Part shown: positions 1 to 6,765 of the stretch, piece by piece
How positions within the stretch are numbered: position 1 is the first letter of the stretch
Layout: each line of letters starts with the position of its first letter
DNA from: Gemmatimonadota bacterium
GTDB lineage: Bacteria; Latescibacterota; UBA2968; UBA8231
Direction: 5' to 3'
DNA: 7,198 nt
NCBI GenBank assembly: GCA_002712305.1
Contig: PATE01000053.1
Span: forward strand, 1-7,198
Made by a program: the position numbers and the translations under genes
The notes under the pieces: model-generated
What the model was told of the DNA's origin: nothing
Database searches by the model: none
Seen by the model: only the letters and a program-made list of their open reading frames with translations

Positions 1-1873
1 CGTGTTTCTCTCCGCCGCGAACGCGGAAGAGGTCGACCAAATAGGCCCCGCCCGGAATGTCGATCAGGGCGAGTGACCGTCGGTACAGCGAGACATCGGC
101 ATGGACGTAGGCATCCTCACACGACGCGTCCACGTACTTGATCCATTCCCCGTGGACGAACCCGTGCAGGTCGCCGAAGACGCCTTCGAGCTGACGTTTC
201 TCGTTCACCTCGACGGTAATGTGAGACGCAGTATGCGTCGTCCAGCCACCCGGCGTGGGTTGAACGGAGTCCATGTACTCGGGATACCCCATCTCGGGCA
301 GGAATTCACGGTCGTGGGCAAAGAGATTGATATTCAGTCTGTCGGCATGGCTGTGCGCAGCATGGGCGTAGCCGTAGTCGAAATACAGGGCCGCACGACC
401 CTCGCCTCTACCCGTTCGCATGATCGCCACTCCCTTGACGGGAGCTAACGTGCTCGCCAATTCATGCTCTGCCACGACGGGGCTATCCGTCTCAACGCGG
501 TCATGTTCAGAGGTGCTGAAGGCATCCTCTATGGAGGACGAGCGATGACGACCGTGAACGTGATAGGCCTGTCTCAGATATCGCGCGATTTTCGGAGATG
601 AGGAATGCCGAATCGCCTCCTCCAGCAATGACGGCTTGAGCGTGAGCCCACGATTGTAGATGCCACCCGTATCCCCATAGAAATGCGTGAACTTGTCGAG
701 AATGATCAGGTCGGCGAAGGCCTCGAAGGAACGCCTCAGGCGGGGATGGGCCCAGATCCACTCGCCATGTTTGCCCAGCGCATCGGAGATGTCACGTGCG
801 TCATCCAGATAGTGAGCGCTATAGCTGAAGGCAGCTTCGTAGGGGAAGCCGTCGCGGAAGAACTGGTTGTCGAGGGTGGGTACGATGGCGGCGGGGTGCT
901 CATGAAGCATGAACTCGAGGATCTCCCGGTCGCCTGTGATCACCGCAAAACGTGCGAAGGCGGCATTCCAGACGCTGCCCCAGTTTGAGGGGGCTGGCTT
1001 CTCGCGGTAGGCCTCGAAGGCGGGTCTGAATATCGACGCGTGAAATCGCTCGAGGAGGTCGTCATCCAGCCGCGGCAGCATCAGTTCCACAGCATCGACG
1101 AGGTCCACCAGTTCTTCGCCCTCCCACATGGTGGGCAGCATTTTCACATACACACCCCAATCGCTGCCATCGTAGGTCAGATCCTCGCCACTCATGTGAG
1201 GATAGACCTCCATGAGCCGTTCGAGCAGAACGGTTGCCGCATGGGCATACCGCTCGTCATCGAGTATGAACCACAGACGGGCCATGGTCTCGATCCGGTC
1301 AGGAAGCCAACGCAGAAACCAGTGATTGAACCATCCGACGAAATAGTATCTCTGACCATGGGTGTCGTTGCCCGGGCGAAGGTCGACCCATCCCGTGCCG
1401 TCGTCGGGGAACTCTTCGTTCGGGTAGACTTCGCCGCCGATAGGGCAGCGGACGCTGAGGGGGTAGCTGAGGTCGGTGTGGATGCCAAAGGGGGCATACA
1501 CCCTTGTACCGCCGCCATGAACCGGGCATCCGGCCGTGTTGACCATCAGGGCGCGAATCGTCGAAGCGGCGGGAATGAGGGATCGCAACTCGTCATCCGA
1601 CAGTTTCACGAGCTCGTCTACCTGATTCTGCATGTCGGCTACGATGGGGCCATATTCCTCATCGTTCTGAATGGTGGCCACGATGGTCTCGCGGTCGAAC
1701 TGTCGGTAGCCGCCTCTGAGACTGACGGGGGCGATCGCCGTCAGGTCGATACCAACCTCATGAGGTTCCGGGTGGAATGCCCGCTTCTGCTGTGCACTGG
1801 CAGCCTGCGGCGACAGACAACTTGCCGCTGCCAGCAGTGCTACAGCCAACAGACGTCTCTTGCTCCAGGTCAT
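1..1873 (-). CDS. Secreted heparinase II/III-family polysaccharide lyase, C-terminus cut by window edge
   Basis: The frame is open from ATG at 1873 to the left edge, giving 624 complete codons. Residues 1-28 form a Sec signal peptide: basic MTWSKRR, an Ala/Leu-rich core, and a likely cleavage site after ASA at 25-27. Cys116 and Cys143, in CPVHG and CPIGG contexts followed by YPNEEF, match the N-terminal pattern of this lyase group. An all-alpha toroid follows, with SNWGSVWNAAF (296-306) and DGFPYEAAFSYSAHY (341-355), where Asn297, Tyr351 and His354 are candidate active-site residues. The beta-sandwich begins near 475 and carries HSHAD (507-511) and TASHITVEV (548-556), the usual metal-binding and core motifs. 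Enzymes of this family cleave uronic-acid-containing glycans (heparin/heparan, alginate) by beta-elimination; the substrate here cannot be named. The RBS is weak (AAGAG close to the ATG), but the signal peptide supports this start. It lies 117 bases downstream of the dimethylformamidase-like gene on the same strand. Confidence 0.85.
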   Translation of the reverse strand, partial: MTWSKRRLLAVALLAAASCLSPQAASAQQKRAFHPEPHEVGIDLTAIAPVSLRGGYRQFDRETIVATIQNDEEYGPIVADMQNQVDELVKLSDDELRSLIPAASTIRALMVNTAGCPVHGGGTRVYAPFGIHTDLSYPLSVRCPIGGEVYPNEEFPDDGTGWVDLRPGNDTHGQRYYFVGWFNHWFLRWLPDRIETMARLWFILDDERYAHAATVLLERLMEVYPHMSGEDLTYDGSDWGVYVKMLPTMWEGEELVDLVDAVELMLPRLDDDLLERFHASIFRPAFEAYREKPAPSNWGSVWNAAFARFAVITGDREILEFMLHEHPAAIVPTLDNQFFRDGFPYEAAFSYSAHYLDDARDISDALGKHGEWIWAHPRLRRSFEAFADLIILDKFTHFYGDTGGIYNRGLTLKPSLLEEAIRHSSSPKIARYLRQAYHVHGRHRSSSIEDAFSTSEHDRVETDSPVVAEHELASTLAPVKGVAIMRTGRGEGRAALYFDYGYAHAAHSHADRLNINLFAHDREFLPEMGYPEYMDSVQPTPGGWTTHTASHITVEVNEKRQLEGVFGDLHGFVHGEWIKYVDASCEDAYVHADVSLYRRSLALIDIPGGAYLVDLFRVRGGEKH

Positions 1874-1956
1874 CTTCTCTTGCTCGCCGAAGGAGTCCCC
1901 GGACAGAGGGGTGTTGTCGCGTGGTCGCACAAGTAAGCCTGTGGGGTGTGGGATCA

Positions 1957-1988
1957 AGAGTCACTCGAGATTGTCAGACCTTGACTCT
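1957..1988 (-). repeat. Imperfect terminator-like inverted repeat after the dimethylformamidase-like gene
   Basis: AGAGTCA (1957-1963) and TGACTCT (1982-1988) form a 7-bp inverted repeat with an 18-base loop, immediately 3' of the stop codon at 1991 on the minus strand. No T-run follows on the minus strand, so a Rho-independent terminator is not supported. The rest of the 1874-1990 spacer shows no clear promoter or other gene. The two flanking genes could be separate units or one operon. Confidence 0.25.
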
Positions 1989-1990
1989 GG

Positions 1991-3586
1991 TCAGTCGAGG
2001 AATCGCTGCAGAACGTTGCGTGTGATCTGTGACACGTGTGCGTCTACGGGCAGTGCCGCGGGCCAGGAGATGGAGCCGACGGAGAATACGTGACCGCCGC
2101 CCGGCACCCCAAAGCAGACGATTTCAGCGCCTCCGTCGTCTGGGTTCAACCCCTTGGCCAGCAACTTCGCATTGGCAGGCGAGCTGGCAGAGATCTTGTC
2201 CGTCTCATGGCCGGAGGCACCTCCGGGACAGCGCATGTGCAGACAGTTTTCGCCGAACAGGTCACCTTTCTGTAGCCCCGTCCCGTCGAAGATCCAGTGG
2301 TCCGGCTCGACCGTGCGATAGGGGGCGCCAGTCATCAGCCCCGTTTCGGAGCAGACCACGCCCAGCAGATTGGCCTCTGACTCATGGCGCAGGTCAAGGC
2401 GGCTCTCGTAACCCAGCTTCTGCAGGTGGAAGAAGCCACCGCCATACGGGCCGTTGTGGACGACGATGGTCGAGTCGTCTGTGAACTCCACTTCGCAGTT
2501 GAGACCATTGCCACCGAGGTAGGCCAGTTTCCCGCCACGTTCGAAGACCCACTCCTTGAGAGCGAAGTACATCTTCGCTGACCAGTACTCCGGATGAGCG
2601 CTGACGGCCAGCGCGTCATAGGCGTCGAGGTCCAGCGTGCCATCGTGCAACTGCGTTTCCGCATACAGGTCGTACTCGAAGCCCTCGCGCTCGAGCCAGC
2701 CAAAGAACCTCCATTCCGCCGGCGCCACATGACAGTTGCTGCGCCCCTCGATGGGATCGGTGATCCGCTCGTGCTCATCGATGTGATTCAACGGTTCCGG
2801 TCGGTCAAAGGACAAGGGTGCGTAGGCGTCGGCGGCAAAGGACGCGTGGTCCGGATCTGTATAGCGACTCAGTTCCAGGCGCGCATTCATCGTCGGCGTC
2901 GGCGCGAATTGGTCAGCGTGGATGTAGTTGGAGCGGCCACCAAAGTTGTTGTAGCAATTCCAGTTGATGTTGGCAGCCAGCACGGCCAGCTTTGCCTGAG
3001 GTTTCGCGGGGGCTACGATCCACGGGAAGGAGAAGAAGGCGCCCGACTCGCCCTTGGCATGCAGATAGTAGAGGCCGGAGCGTTCCGGCGCCGTGACAAA
3101 CTGCTTGTGCGCTTTTCGTGCGTAGCCCTGAGAATTGAAGCGTACGCCGGTCTGCGTGTAGTCGCCGTCCGGTGTGATCTGCCCCGTGGCACGCGGGCCA
3201 TGCTCGTCGTACCAGCCGATGGGTCCCACCCGCTCTTTCTCCCAGCCATAACGCCACAGCTCGAGCCCAAAAGCCTCGTCGGAGTGCACACGGAACTCTG
3301 CCTGTTCGCCGCCTCGAACCCACTTCGGCCACATGTAACCGAGCAGCTGGTCTCGCAGCAGTCGAAATGAATTCGGCTCGTCCAGGGGCAGATCGAGGGT
3401 CACGCGCTTGGCGCCATAACCCTCCTTACCGAAGGCGACGGTCCAACGCCCCGGTTTCAACTCGGCGCGCACGGCACCTGTGATGCTCGAGCGAATCTCG
3501 ACGATGGTCCCGTCGTCGTTCTCAAATTCGAACATCACATCCGCGACGGCGACGTAACGCTCATCACTCACATAACCAATCAGCAC
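1991..3586 (-). CDS. N,N-dimethylformamidase large (beta) subunit-like protein
   Basis: This 531-residue protein starts at GTG 3586, chosen because GGAG lies 8 bases upstream and because related proteins, as recalled, begin with LIGYVSDERY. The frame stays open to a GTG at 3778, but those 64 extra residues have no family character. Residues ~4-66 resemble a small carboxypeptidase-regulatory-type beta-sandwich (ends LKPGRWTV...GYGAKRV). The rest matches the dimethylformamidase beta-subunit core: YMWPKWVRGGE (84-94), GPRATGQITPDGDYTQTGV (130-148), APERSGLYYLHAK (166-178), NNFGGRSNYIH (213-223), GFEYDLY (302-308), HPEYWS (331-336) and GGNGLNCEVEF (358-368). Known dimethylformamidase hydrolyses N,N-dimethylformamide to dimethylamine and formate at an iron held by two tyrosines and a glutamate. 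Tyr305, Tyr334 and a later glutamate are candidates here, not proven. No alpha-subunit gene is visible and the protein is shorter than the ~760-residue characterised beta subunit, so its true substrate is unknown. No signal peptide is seen, implying a cytoplasmic enzyme. Confidence 0.85.
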   Translation of the reverse strand: MLIGYVSDERYVAVADVMFEFENDDGTIVEIRSSITGAVRAELKPGRWTVAFGKEGYGAKRVTLDLPLDEPNSFRLLRDQLLGYMWPKWVRGGEQAEFRVHSDEAFGLELWRYGWEKERVGPIGWYDEHGPRATGQITPDGDYTQTGVRFNSQGYARKAHKQFVTAPERSGLYYLHAKGESGAFFSFPWIVAPAKPQAKLAVLAANINWNCYNNFGGRSNYIHADQFAPTPTMNARLELSRYTDPDHASFAADAYAPLSFDRPEPLNHIDEHERITDPIEGRSNCHVAPAEWRFFGWLEREGFEYDLYAETQLHDGTLDLDAYDALAVSAHPEYWSAKMYFALKEWVFERGGKLAYLGGNGLNCEVEFTDDSTIVVHNGPYGGGFFHLQKLGYESRLDLRHESEANLLGVVCSETGLMTGAPYRTVEPDHWIFDGTGLQKGDLFGENCLHMRCPGGASGHETDKISASSPANAKLLAKGLNPDDGGAEIVCFGVPGGGHVFSVGSISWPAALPVDAHVSQITRNVLQRFLD

Positions 3587-3594
3587 GGTCGAAG

Positions 3595-3598
3595 CTCC
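3595..3598 (-). promoter_or_regulatory. Ribosome binding site fixing the GTG start at 3586
   Basis: GGAG on the minus strand sits 8 bases before GTG 3586. It selects this start over the upstream GTG at 3778 and the ATG at 3763, neither of which has family-like sequence following it. Confidence 0.65.
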
Positions 3599-3676
3599 AC
3601 GATGAGGTGATCTGGGTCCAACAAGGAGGGGGGATCCTGGAACTGAGGCAAGCCGTGGGCGAATCCACGCCCGCGC

Positions 3677-3703
3677 GATGGCGCCATCTGGTAGTATTGG
3701 CGC
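3677..3703. promoter_or_regulatory. Palindromic, operator-like sequence in the divergent intergenic region
   Basis: A perfect 12-bp palindrome, GATGGCGCCATC (3677-3688), overlaps a second inverted repeat, GCGCCA (3681-3686) with TGGCGC (3698-3703). It lies between the divergent dimethylformamidase-like gene and the damaged membrane gene, ending one base before the latter's ATG at 3705. It could be a regulator-binding site or an RNA hairpin at the start of the plus-strand message. No convincing -35/-10 pair was found on either strand. Confidence 0.35.
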
Positions 3704-3704
3704 T

Positions 3705-4382
3705 ATGAAGAACAAGCTGTCCCCGTTGCTAGGTCGCAGTCTCGCGACGGGTCTCGCCAGCATGTTTATCCTTCCCACACCCTGGGTGACGATCTGGTTC
3801 TACCGGTGGTGGATTGCGCAACTCCGTGTGAGCGATGGATCAACGGTGGAGTTCAGGGGTACCGTTGGGTAGATCTGGCTGCCGCTGGTGGGAGTGACCG
3901 CTCTCAGTATCGTACCCCAACTGCTGTTGACTGGAAGTGCCATCGGACCCTGGCTGCCGCTGGTCATTCTACCTGTCCAAGCCTACTTCTTCTACGTGAT
4001 CATCTCGTGGTTCACGCAGAACGTGCACCCTTCATCCGGGACAGCCCTCAGCTTCCACCGATCCTGATTCGCGCTCATCGGATGGTGGCTACTGAGTTTG
4101 CTCTCAGTGTTCACGATCATCGGTTGGGCCTGGGTCTATTCAGCGATGGGGCGCTGGTACGGACAAAATATCCAGAGTGGCGGGAATTAGCTTCACTTCT
4201 CCGCAAGCGGATTCGACATTCTGTGGCGAATGCTCGCCCTCTGTCTCGCAAGTTGCCTTATCATTCCGATTCCGTGGGCCATGTTGTGGATTACGAAGTG
4301 GGGTGTGTCTCAGTGGAGCATCGTCCCTATCAGCCAACCTGAGACGGCCGGCTCGTCAGCGACGGAGGAACAACCAGATTGA
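3705..4382 (+). pseudogene. Repeat-containing multi-pass membrane protein gene with three in-frame stop codons
   Basis: One frame runs 226 codons from ATG 3705 to TGA 4380-4382 and is interrupted by TAG (3870-3872, codon 56), TGA (4065-4067, codon 121) and TAG (4188-4190, codon 162). Protein-like sequence continues across each stop in the same frame. Hydrophobic, Trp-rich segments occur near codons 9-37, 57-75, 78-102, 122-145 and 168-195. They are separated by short loops of the form W..xQ...G..(V/L).F, seen at SDGSTVEF, SSGTALSF and SGGN-stop-LHF. The first and last segments are clearly related (LGRSLATGLASMFILPTPW versus LWRMLALCLASCLIIPIPW). The architecture resembles repeat-type inner-membrane proteins such as DUF898/YjgN, but the assignment is tentative and the function unknown. 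The stop at codon 121 lines up with Gly in the homologous loop FSASGF, fitting GGA to TGA. No good RBS was seen. The most likely reading is a pseudogene decayed by point mutation. Confidence 0.7.
3875..3964 (+). repeat. Pair of 15-bp direct repeats inside the damaged membrane gene
   Basis: CTGGCTGCCGCTGGT occurs at 3875-3889 and again at 3950-3964. The copies are exactly 75 bases (25 codons) apart, in the same reading frame, each encoding WLPLV at the start of a hydrophobic segment. Identity at the DNA level exceeds that of the surrounding sequence, so either a small internal duplication or chance is possible. Confidence 0.6.
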
Positions 4383-4432
4383 TGTGGCCGCGATCGGTAT
4401 ACAGCTGAGTTCCAGGAGTCCGATGCCCGTAG

Positions 4433-4704
4433 ACAGAGCGCCCAACTTCTCCTCCTGTTTCGTACAGGTGCCCGTCTGCACGCCTTCTCGGCAGACATAT
4501 CGTCCGCACAGACCGATGGAAGTCTGCTACTACGTCGGCCACGATAATGAGTTGTACGACCTGGTAAAGGACTCGACGGAGTCTACGAATCTGGCCAGTG
4601 ATCCCGACCATCGGGAGACGGTACGTTCGATGAAAGACGCCTTGCTCGACCGGCTCATCACAGCCGATGAAACCGACCAGATCGCCCAGCGGTGGTGCGT
4701 CTGA
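4433..4704 (+). pseudogene. C-terminal remnant of a sulfatase gene, with a frameshift
   Basis: The 60 codons from 4522 encode VCYYVGHDNELYDLV followed by STESTNLASDPDH and a charged helix (RSMKDALLDRL), ending at TGA 4702-4704. This is the typical C-terminal tail of type I sulfatases (ELYDL, then a TNLA turn). Immediately upstream, in another frame (4499-4522), the sequence reads IVRTDRWK, the strand that normally precedes this tail. The frames meet at TGGAAGTCTGC, where loss of one G from an expected AAGGTC explains the shift. Only about 80 of the roughly 450-550 residues usual for a sulfatase remain. The upstream frame closes at TAG 4430-4432, and no catalytic C-x-P/A-S-R motif or metal-site motif is present. 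The remnant cannot be active. The 5' boundary of homology is uncertain, since 4433-4480 is only weakly sulfatase-like. Confidence 0.75.
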
Positions 4705-4718
4705 GTCGGGCGACTCAG
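4701..4718. terminator. Palindrome between convergent sulfatase and ppk1 remnants
   Basis: CTGAGTCG (4701-4708) and CGACTCAG (4711-4718) are perfect inverse complements separated by GG, and the sulfatase TGA stop lies inside the left arm. Placement between convergent genes fits a bidirectional terminator. There is no T-run on either side, so intrinsic termination would be weak and the call is tentative. Confidence 0.35.
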
Positions 4719-4734
4719 CTGTGGTACTTCGCGA

Positions 4735-5413
4735 TCACGCCACGTATCTCGGCACCTCTGCTGCGAACTGTCTTGCAGCGTCGATGAAGACATTCTGAGA
4801 CGCACGCGGGGCTTCATCGCCACTCGGACGGCACCGGACGTAGGCCCCATCAGGCTGCATGTCCCACGTGGTCACATTGTCACGGTCGTAGACGTCGAGA
4901 ATCGCAACGAGTTCGCGTCGGATCTCTTCGTCGAGACCGGGCACGACGGTCTCCATGCGATTGTCGAGATTTCGTCTCGTCGAAGACGCGATCAACACCG
5001 GACCGCCGCTCGTCATCGAGACTCTCGTAGTCGAGAAGGGGCACACCGATCCCGGCCAGCGCCGGGCGCAACTCTTGTTCGAGGAGTTTTGTGAGGGCCT
5101 TTGTCTGCCGGTTGAGTTCATCGCGACACAGGCTCAGTTCCTGCGCCGGATCCAACCCGTCGGTGGAGCGATGCCGCTTCCCGCGTTCCATCTGTCGGCG
5201 AAATCCGCCCATCCGTTTCATCACGAACTCGTCGTAAATCATCCCCAGAATCCCCGCAAACTTCACACGCTCGAGGAGGGGCATGTCCGGATCCTGGGCC
5301 ATCTCCAATACACGGTGGGCGAACTGAAGCCAGCTCAATTCCCGATTGACGAAGCTATCCTCAGAGGGTTTGGACGCGTCGTGTTCGGAGGTGGTGGCCA
5401 GTGCCGTTTCCAT
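4735..5413 (-). pseudogene. ppk1: Polyphosphate kinase 1 gene with large internal deletion
   Basis: From ATG 5413 the frame encodes a recognisable PPK1 N-terminal domain: NRELSWLQFAHRVLE (23-37), PLLERVKFAGI (45-55), YDEFVMKRMGGF (60-71), then a charged helix and GIGVPLLDYESLDDER (121-136). After about residue 137 (near 5000-5010) the family match jumps to another frame: VLIASSTRRNLDNRME, then QPDGAYVR, and a stop at 4735-4737. That is the extreme C-terminus of PPK1, where the RNLD.R.E motif follows the last catalytic region. The intact enzyme is usually about 680-720 residues and makes polyphosphate from ATP through a phosphohistidine. Here only the first ~137 and last ~90 residues remain, out of frame, so roughly 450-500 residues including the whole catalytic core and its histidines are missing. 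The translated product would run into unrelated residues and stop at 4880. GGAG lies only 2 bases before the ATG. An assembly join is an alternative explanation. Confidence 0.8.
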
Positions 5414-5567
5414 CGCTCCACTTCTGCATGACGGACGATCTCGACGGTCGCGCCGGGCTAGGGATGTCTTCGAATACGAAGTCCGGATTTCGGCGCTCAG
5501 GTCAAGGGGGACGACGTAGTCTGACTGTTCGGCGATCAGAGCCAGCGGCTGTCAGGCTGAATTGGCC

Positions 5568-6764
5568 TCAGAAATCGCTCAGTCCGAAACGGTAACCGCG
5601 GATCTGAGCGAGGGGCGCGTCGTCATTGATGTAGTTGGCGCAAAGGAACTCGCCTCGTTCGACTTCGACCCAGCCGGTGTAGCCACTGTCGGCGAAAGGA
5701 CTCGTATCCAGATCGAGAGGCAGCAGGAGTCCCTTCTGACGCTTCAGATCTGGCTCGAGAGCACTCTCGGTGGGCTCGAGAAAGGCGAAGGTGTGGACGG
5801 ACGTGCCCCCGGTGGCGATGATGATCTCGGATTCGCTTTCTGCCGTATTGTGGCCGCGTGGCAAGCGCTCGACGAATCGTTCATTGGCGGCGTGTCCCTT
5901 GATCTTCGGGACGACGATCGAACGTTTGGCGAGGCGGGTTTTCCGTGTTTGTTCACTCATGTCTACCCGCCACTGGGAACGAAGACCATAACGTCCGGTC
6001 ACGAGGACGAAGCCATCCTGCGTCAGCCCGGCGACGGGCATCCCGTGCGCAGCGGGGTTCAACGTATCGTAGGGACCTGACCATGTGATCCCGTTGTCGG
6101 TGGAGATGAGCTTCTGTAGCGGGCGACCCATGTCCTCCCGTTCATAGGAGACGAGTTCACCACCCGGCATCCTCACAATGCTGGCCTCGTCGAGTTCGTG
6201 ATTCGGATTGCCGTTCATGGGGACCGGTTCATCCCAGCTGTTACCGGCGTCGTGGCTGATGAACAGCATCTGCGTCAGGTGATCGGCGTCGTCGACTCGG
6301 AAATTCGTGGCCAGCAACCATCGATCGTCGGGCAGTTCGGTCACCTGGTCAGGGCAGATTCCGTGAACGGACGTGACCTGGGGATCCGAAAAGCTGATGC
6401 CCTCATCCTCACTGAACCAGAAGAAGACGCGCGCTTGATTCTCGATTCCCCATTCTCCGGGCGGATAGGGAACCTGATCCGCCAGAAGAAGAATGCGTCC
6501 GTCTTCCAGTTGCTGAATCTTCGGACAATTCCAGGTCGTGAGGATCCCTGCCGAGCGAACCTCGTCGATGACGACGTGACGATCGGACCATGTTTTGCCG
6601 GCATCATCGCTGTAGCGGACGATGAGCCGACAGAATTCACTGGCTACGTGTCCGTTGCTCTCCCGGTAAACGAGAAAAATGCGGCCGGAGTTGGTCTGAC
6701 AAAGATGAGGGAAGCACTCATAGACGGAGTCATCACGCGAAATCGTGAACTTCTCAACGGTCAT
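5568..6764 (-). CDS. Sialidase (BNR/Asp-box) family protein, likely exo-glycosidase
   Basis: The protein has 398 residues from ATG 6764, chosen because AGGAGG lies 9 bases upstream and because the preceding 76 residues of the longer frame (to 6992) overlap the GNAT gene and lack family character. Four Asp-box motifs mark a six-bladed propeller: SDDAGKTW (52-59), a degenerate SEDEGISF (118-125), SHDAGNSW (170-177) and STDNGITW (221-228). VYRES (32-36) and DEASIVRMPGG (192-202) occupy positions where sialidases have Arg and Glu active-site residues. The C-terminal GYTGWVEV (361-368) and DDAPLAQIRGYRF (381-393) are typical of bacterial homologues as recalled. No signal peptide or membrane segment is seen, so a cytoplasmic role is likely. 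Sialic acid specificity is not established; many relatives act on other sugars. Residues ~262-322 form an unusual basic and polar stretch that looks inserted. The gene follows the GNAT gene by 31 bases and is probably cotranscribed with it. Confidence 0.82.
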   Translation of the reverse strand: MTVEKFTISRDDSVYECFPHLCQTNSGRIFLVYRESNGHVASEFCRLIVRYSDDAGKTWSDRHVVIDEVRSAGILTTWNCPKIQQLEDGRILLLADQVPYPPGEWGIENQARVFFWFSEDEGISFSDPQVTSVHGICPDQVTELPDDRWLLATNFRVDDADHLTQMLFISHDAGNSWDEPVPMNGNPNHELDEASIVRMPGGELVSYEREDMGRPLQKLISTDNGITWSGPYDTLNPAAHGMPVAGLTQDGFVLVTGRYGLRSQWRVDMSEQTRKTRLAKRSIVVPKIKGHAANERFVERLPRGHNTAESESEIIIATGGTSVHTFAFLEPTESALEPDLKRQKGLLLPLDLDTSPFADSGYTGWVEVERGEFLCANYINDDAPLAQIRGYRFGLSDF

Positions 6765-6765
6765 G

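Noticed and set aside
1040-1936. 298-codon plus-strand open frame
   Set aside because: It is antisense to the lyase gene, whose minus-strand translation has a signal peptide and family motifs; the plus-strand product has no recognisable domain and arises from GC-rich codon bias.
2594-3370. 258-codon plus-strand open frame
   Set aside because: It lies wholly antisense to the conserved core of the dimethylformamidase-like gene and shows no domain-like pattern.
3587-3778. N-terminal extension of the dimethylformamidase-like protein to GTG 3778
   Set aside because: The added 64 residues lack family similarity and a ribosome binding site, and overlap the start of the divergent membrane gene; GGAG before GTG 3586 gives the better start.
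3806-4342. 178-codon plus-strand open frame across the membrane pseudogene
   Set aside because: It is in a different frame from the hydrophobic repeat pattern and its product is compositionally featureless.
3705-4382. Alternative genetic code reading TAG and TGA as amino acids
   Set aside because: The dimethylformamidase-like, sialidase and GNAT genes end in TGA and no intact gene contains in-frame TAG, so the stops are better explained as mutations.
4383-4521. Open frame continuing after the membrane gene stop
   Set aside because: It has no start codon context and conflicts with the sulfatase-like IVRTDRWK frame; treated as chance.
5414-5567. Possible short gene between the ppk1 remnant and the sialidase
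   Set aside because: The ppk1 frame stays open upstream for about 40 codons but has no ATG or GTG start, RBS or recognisable domain; no terminator or repeat was seen either.
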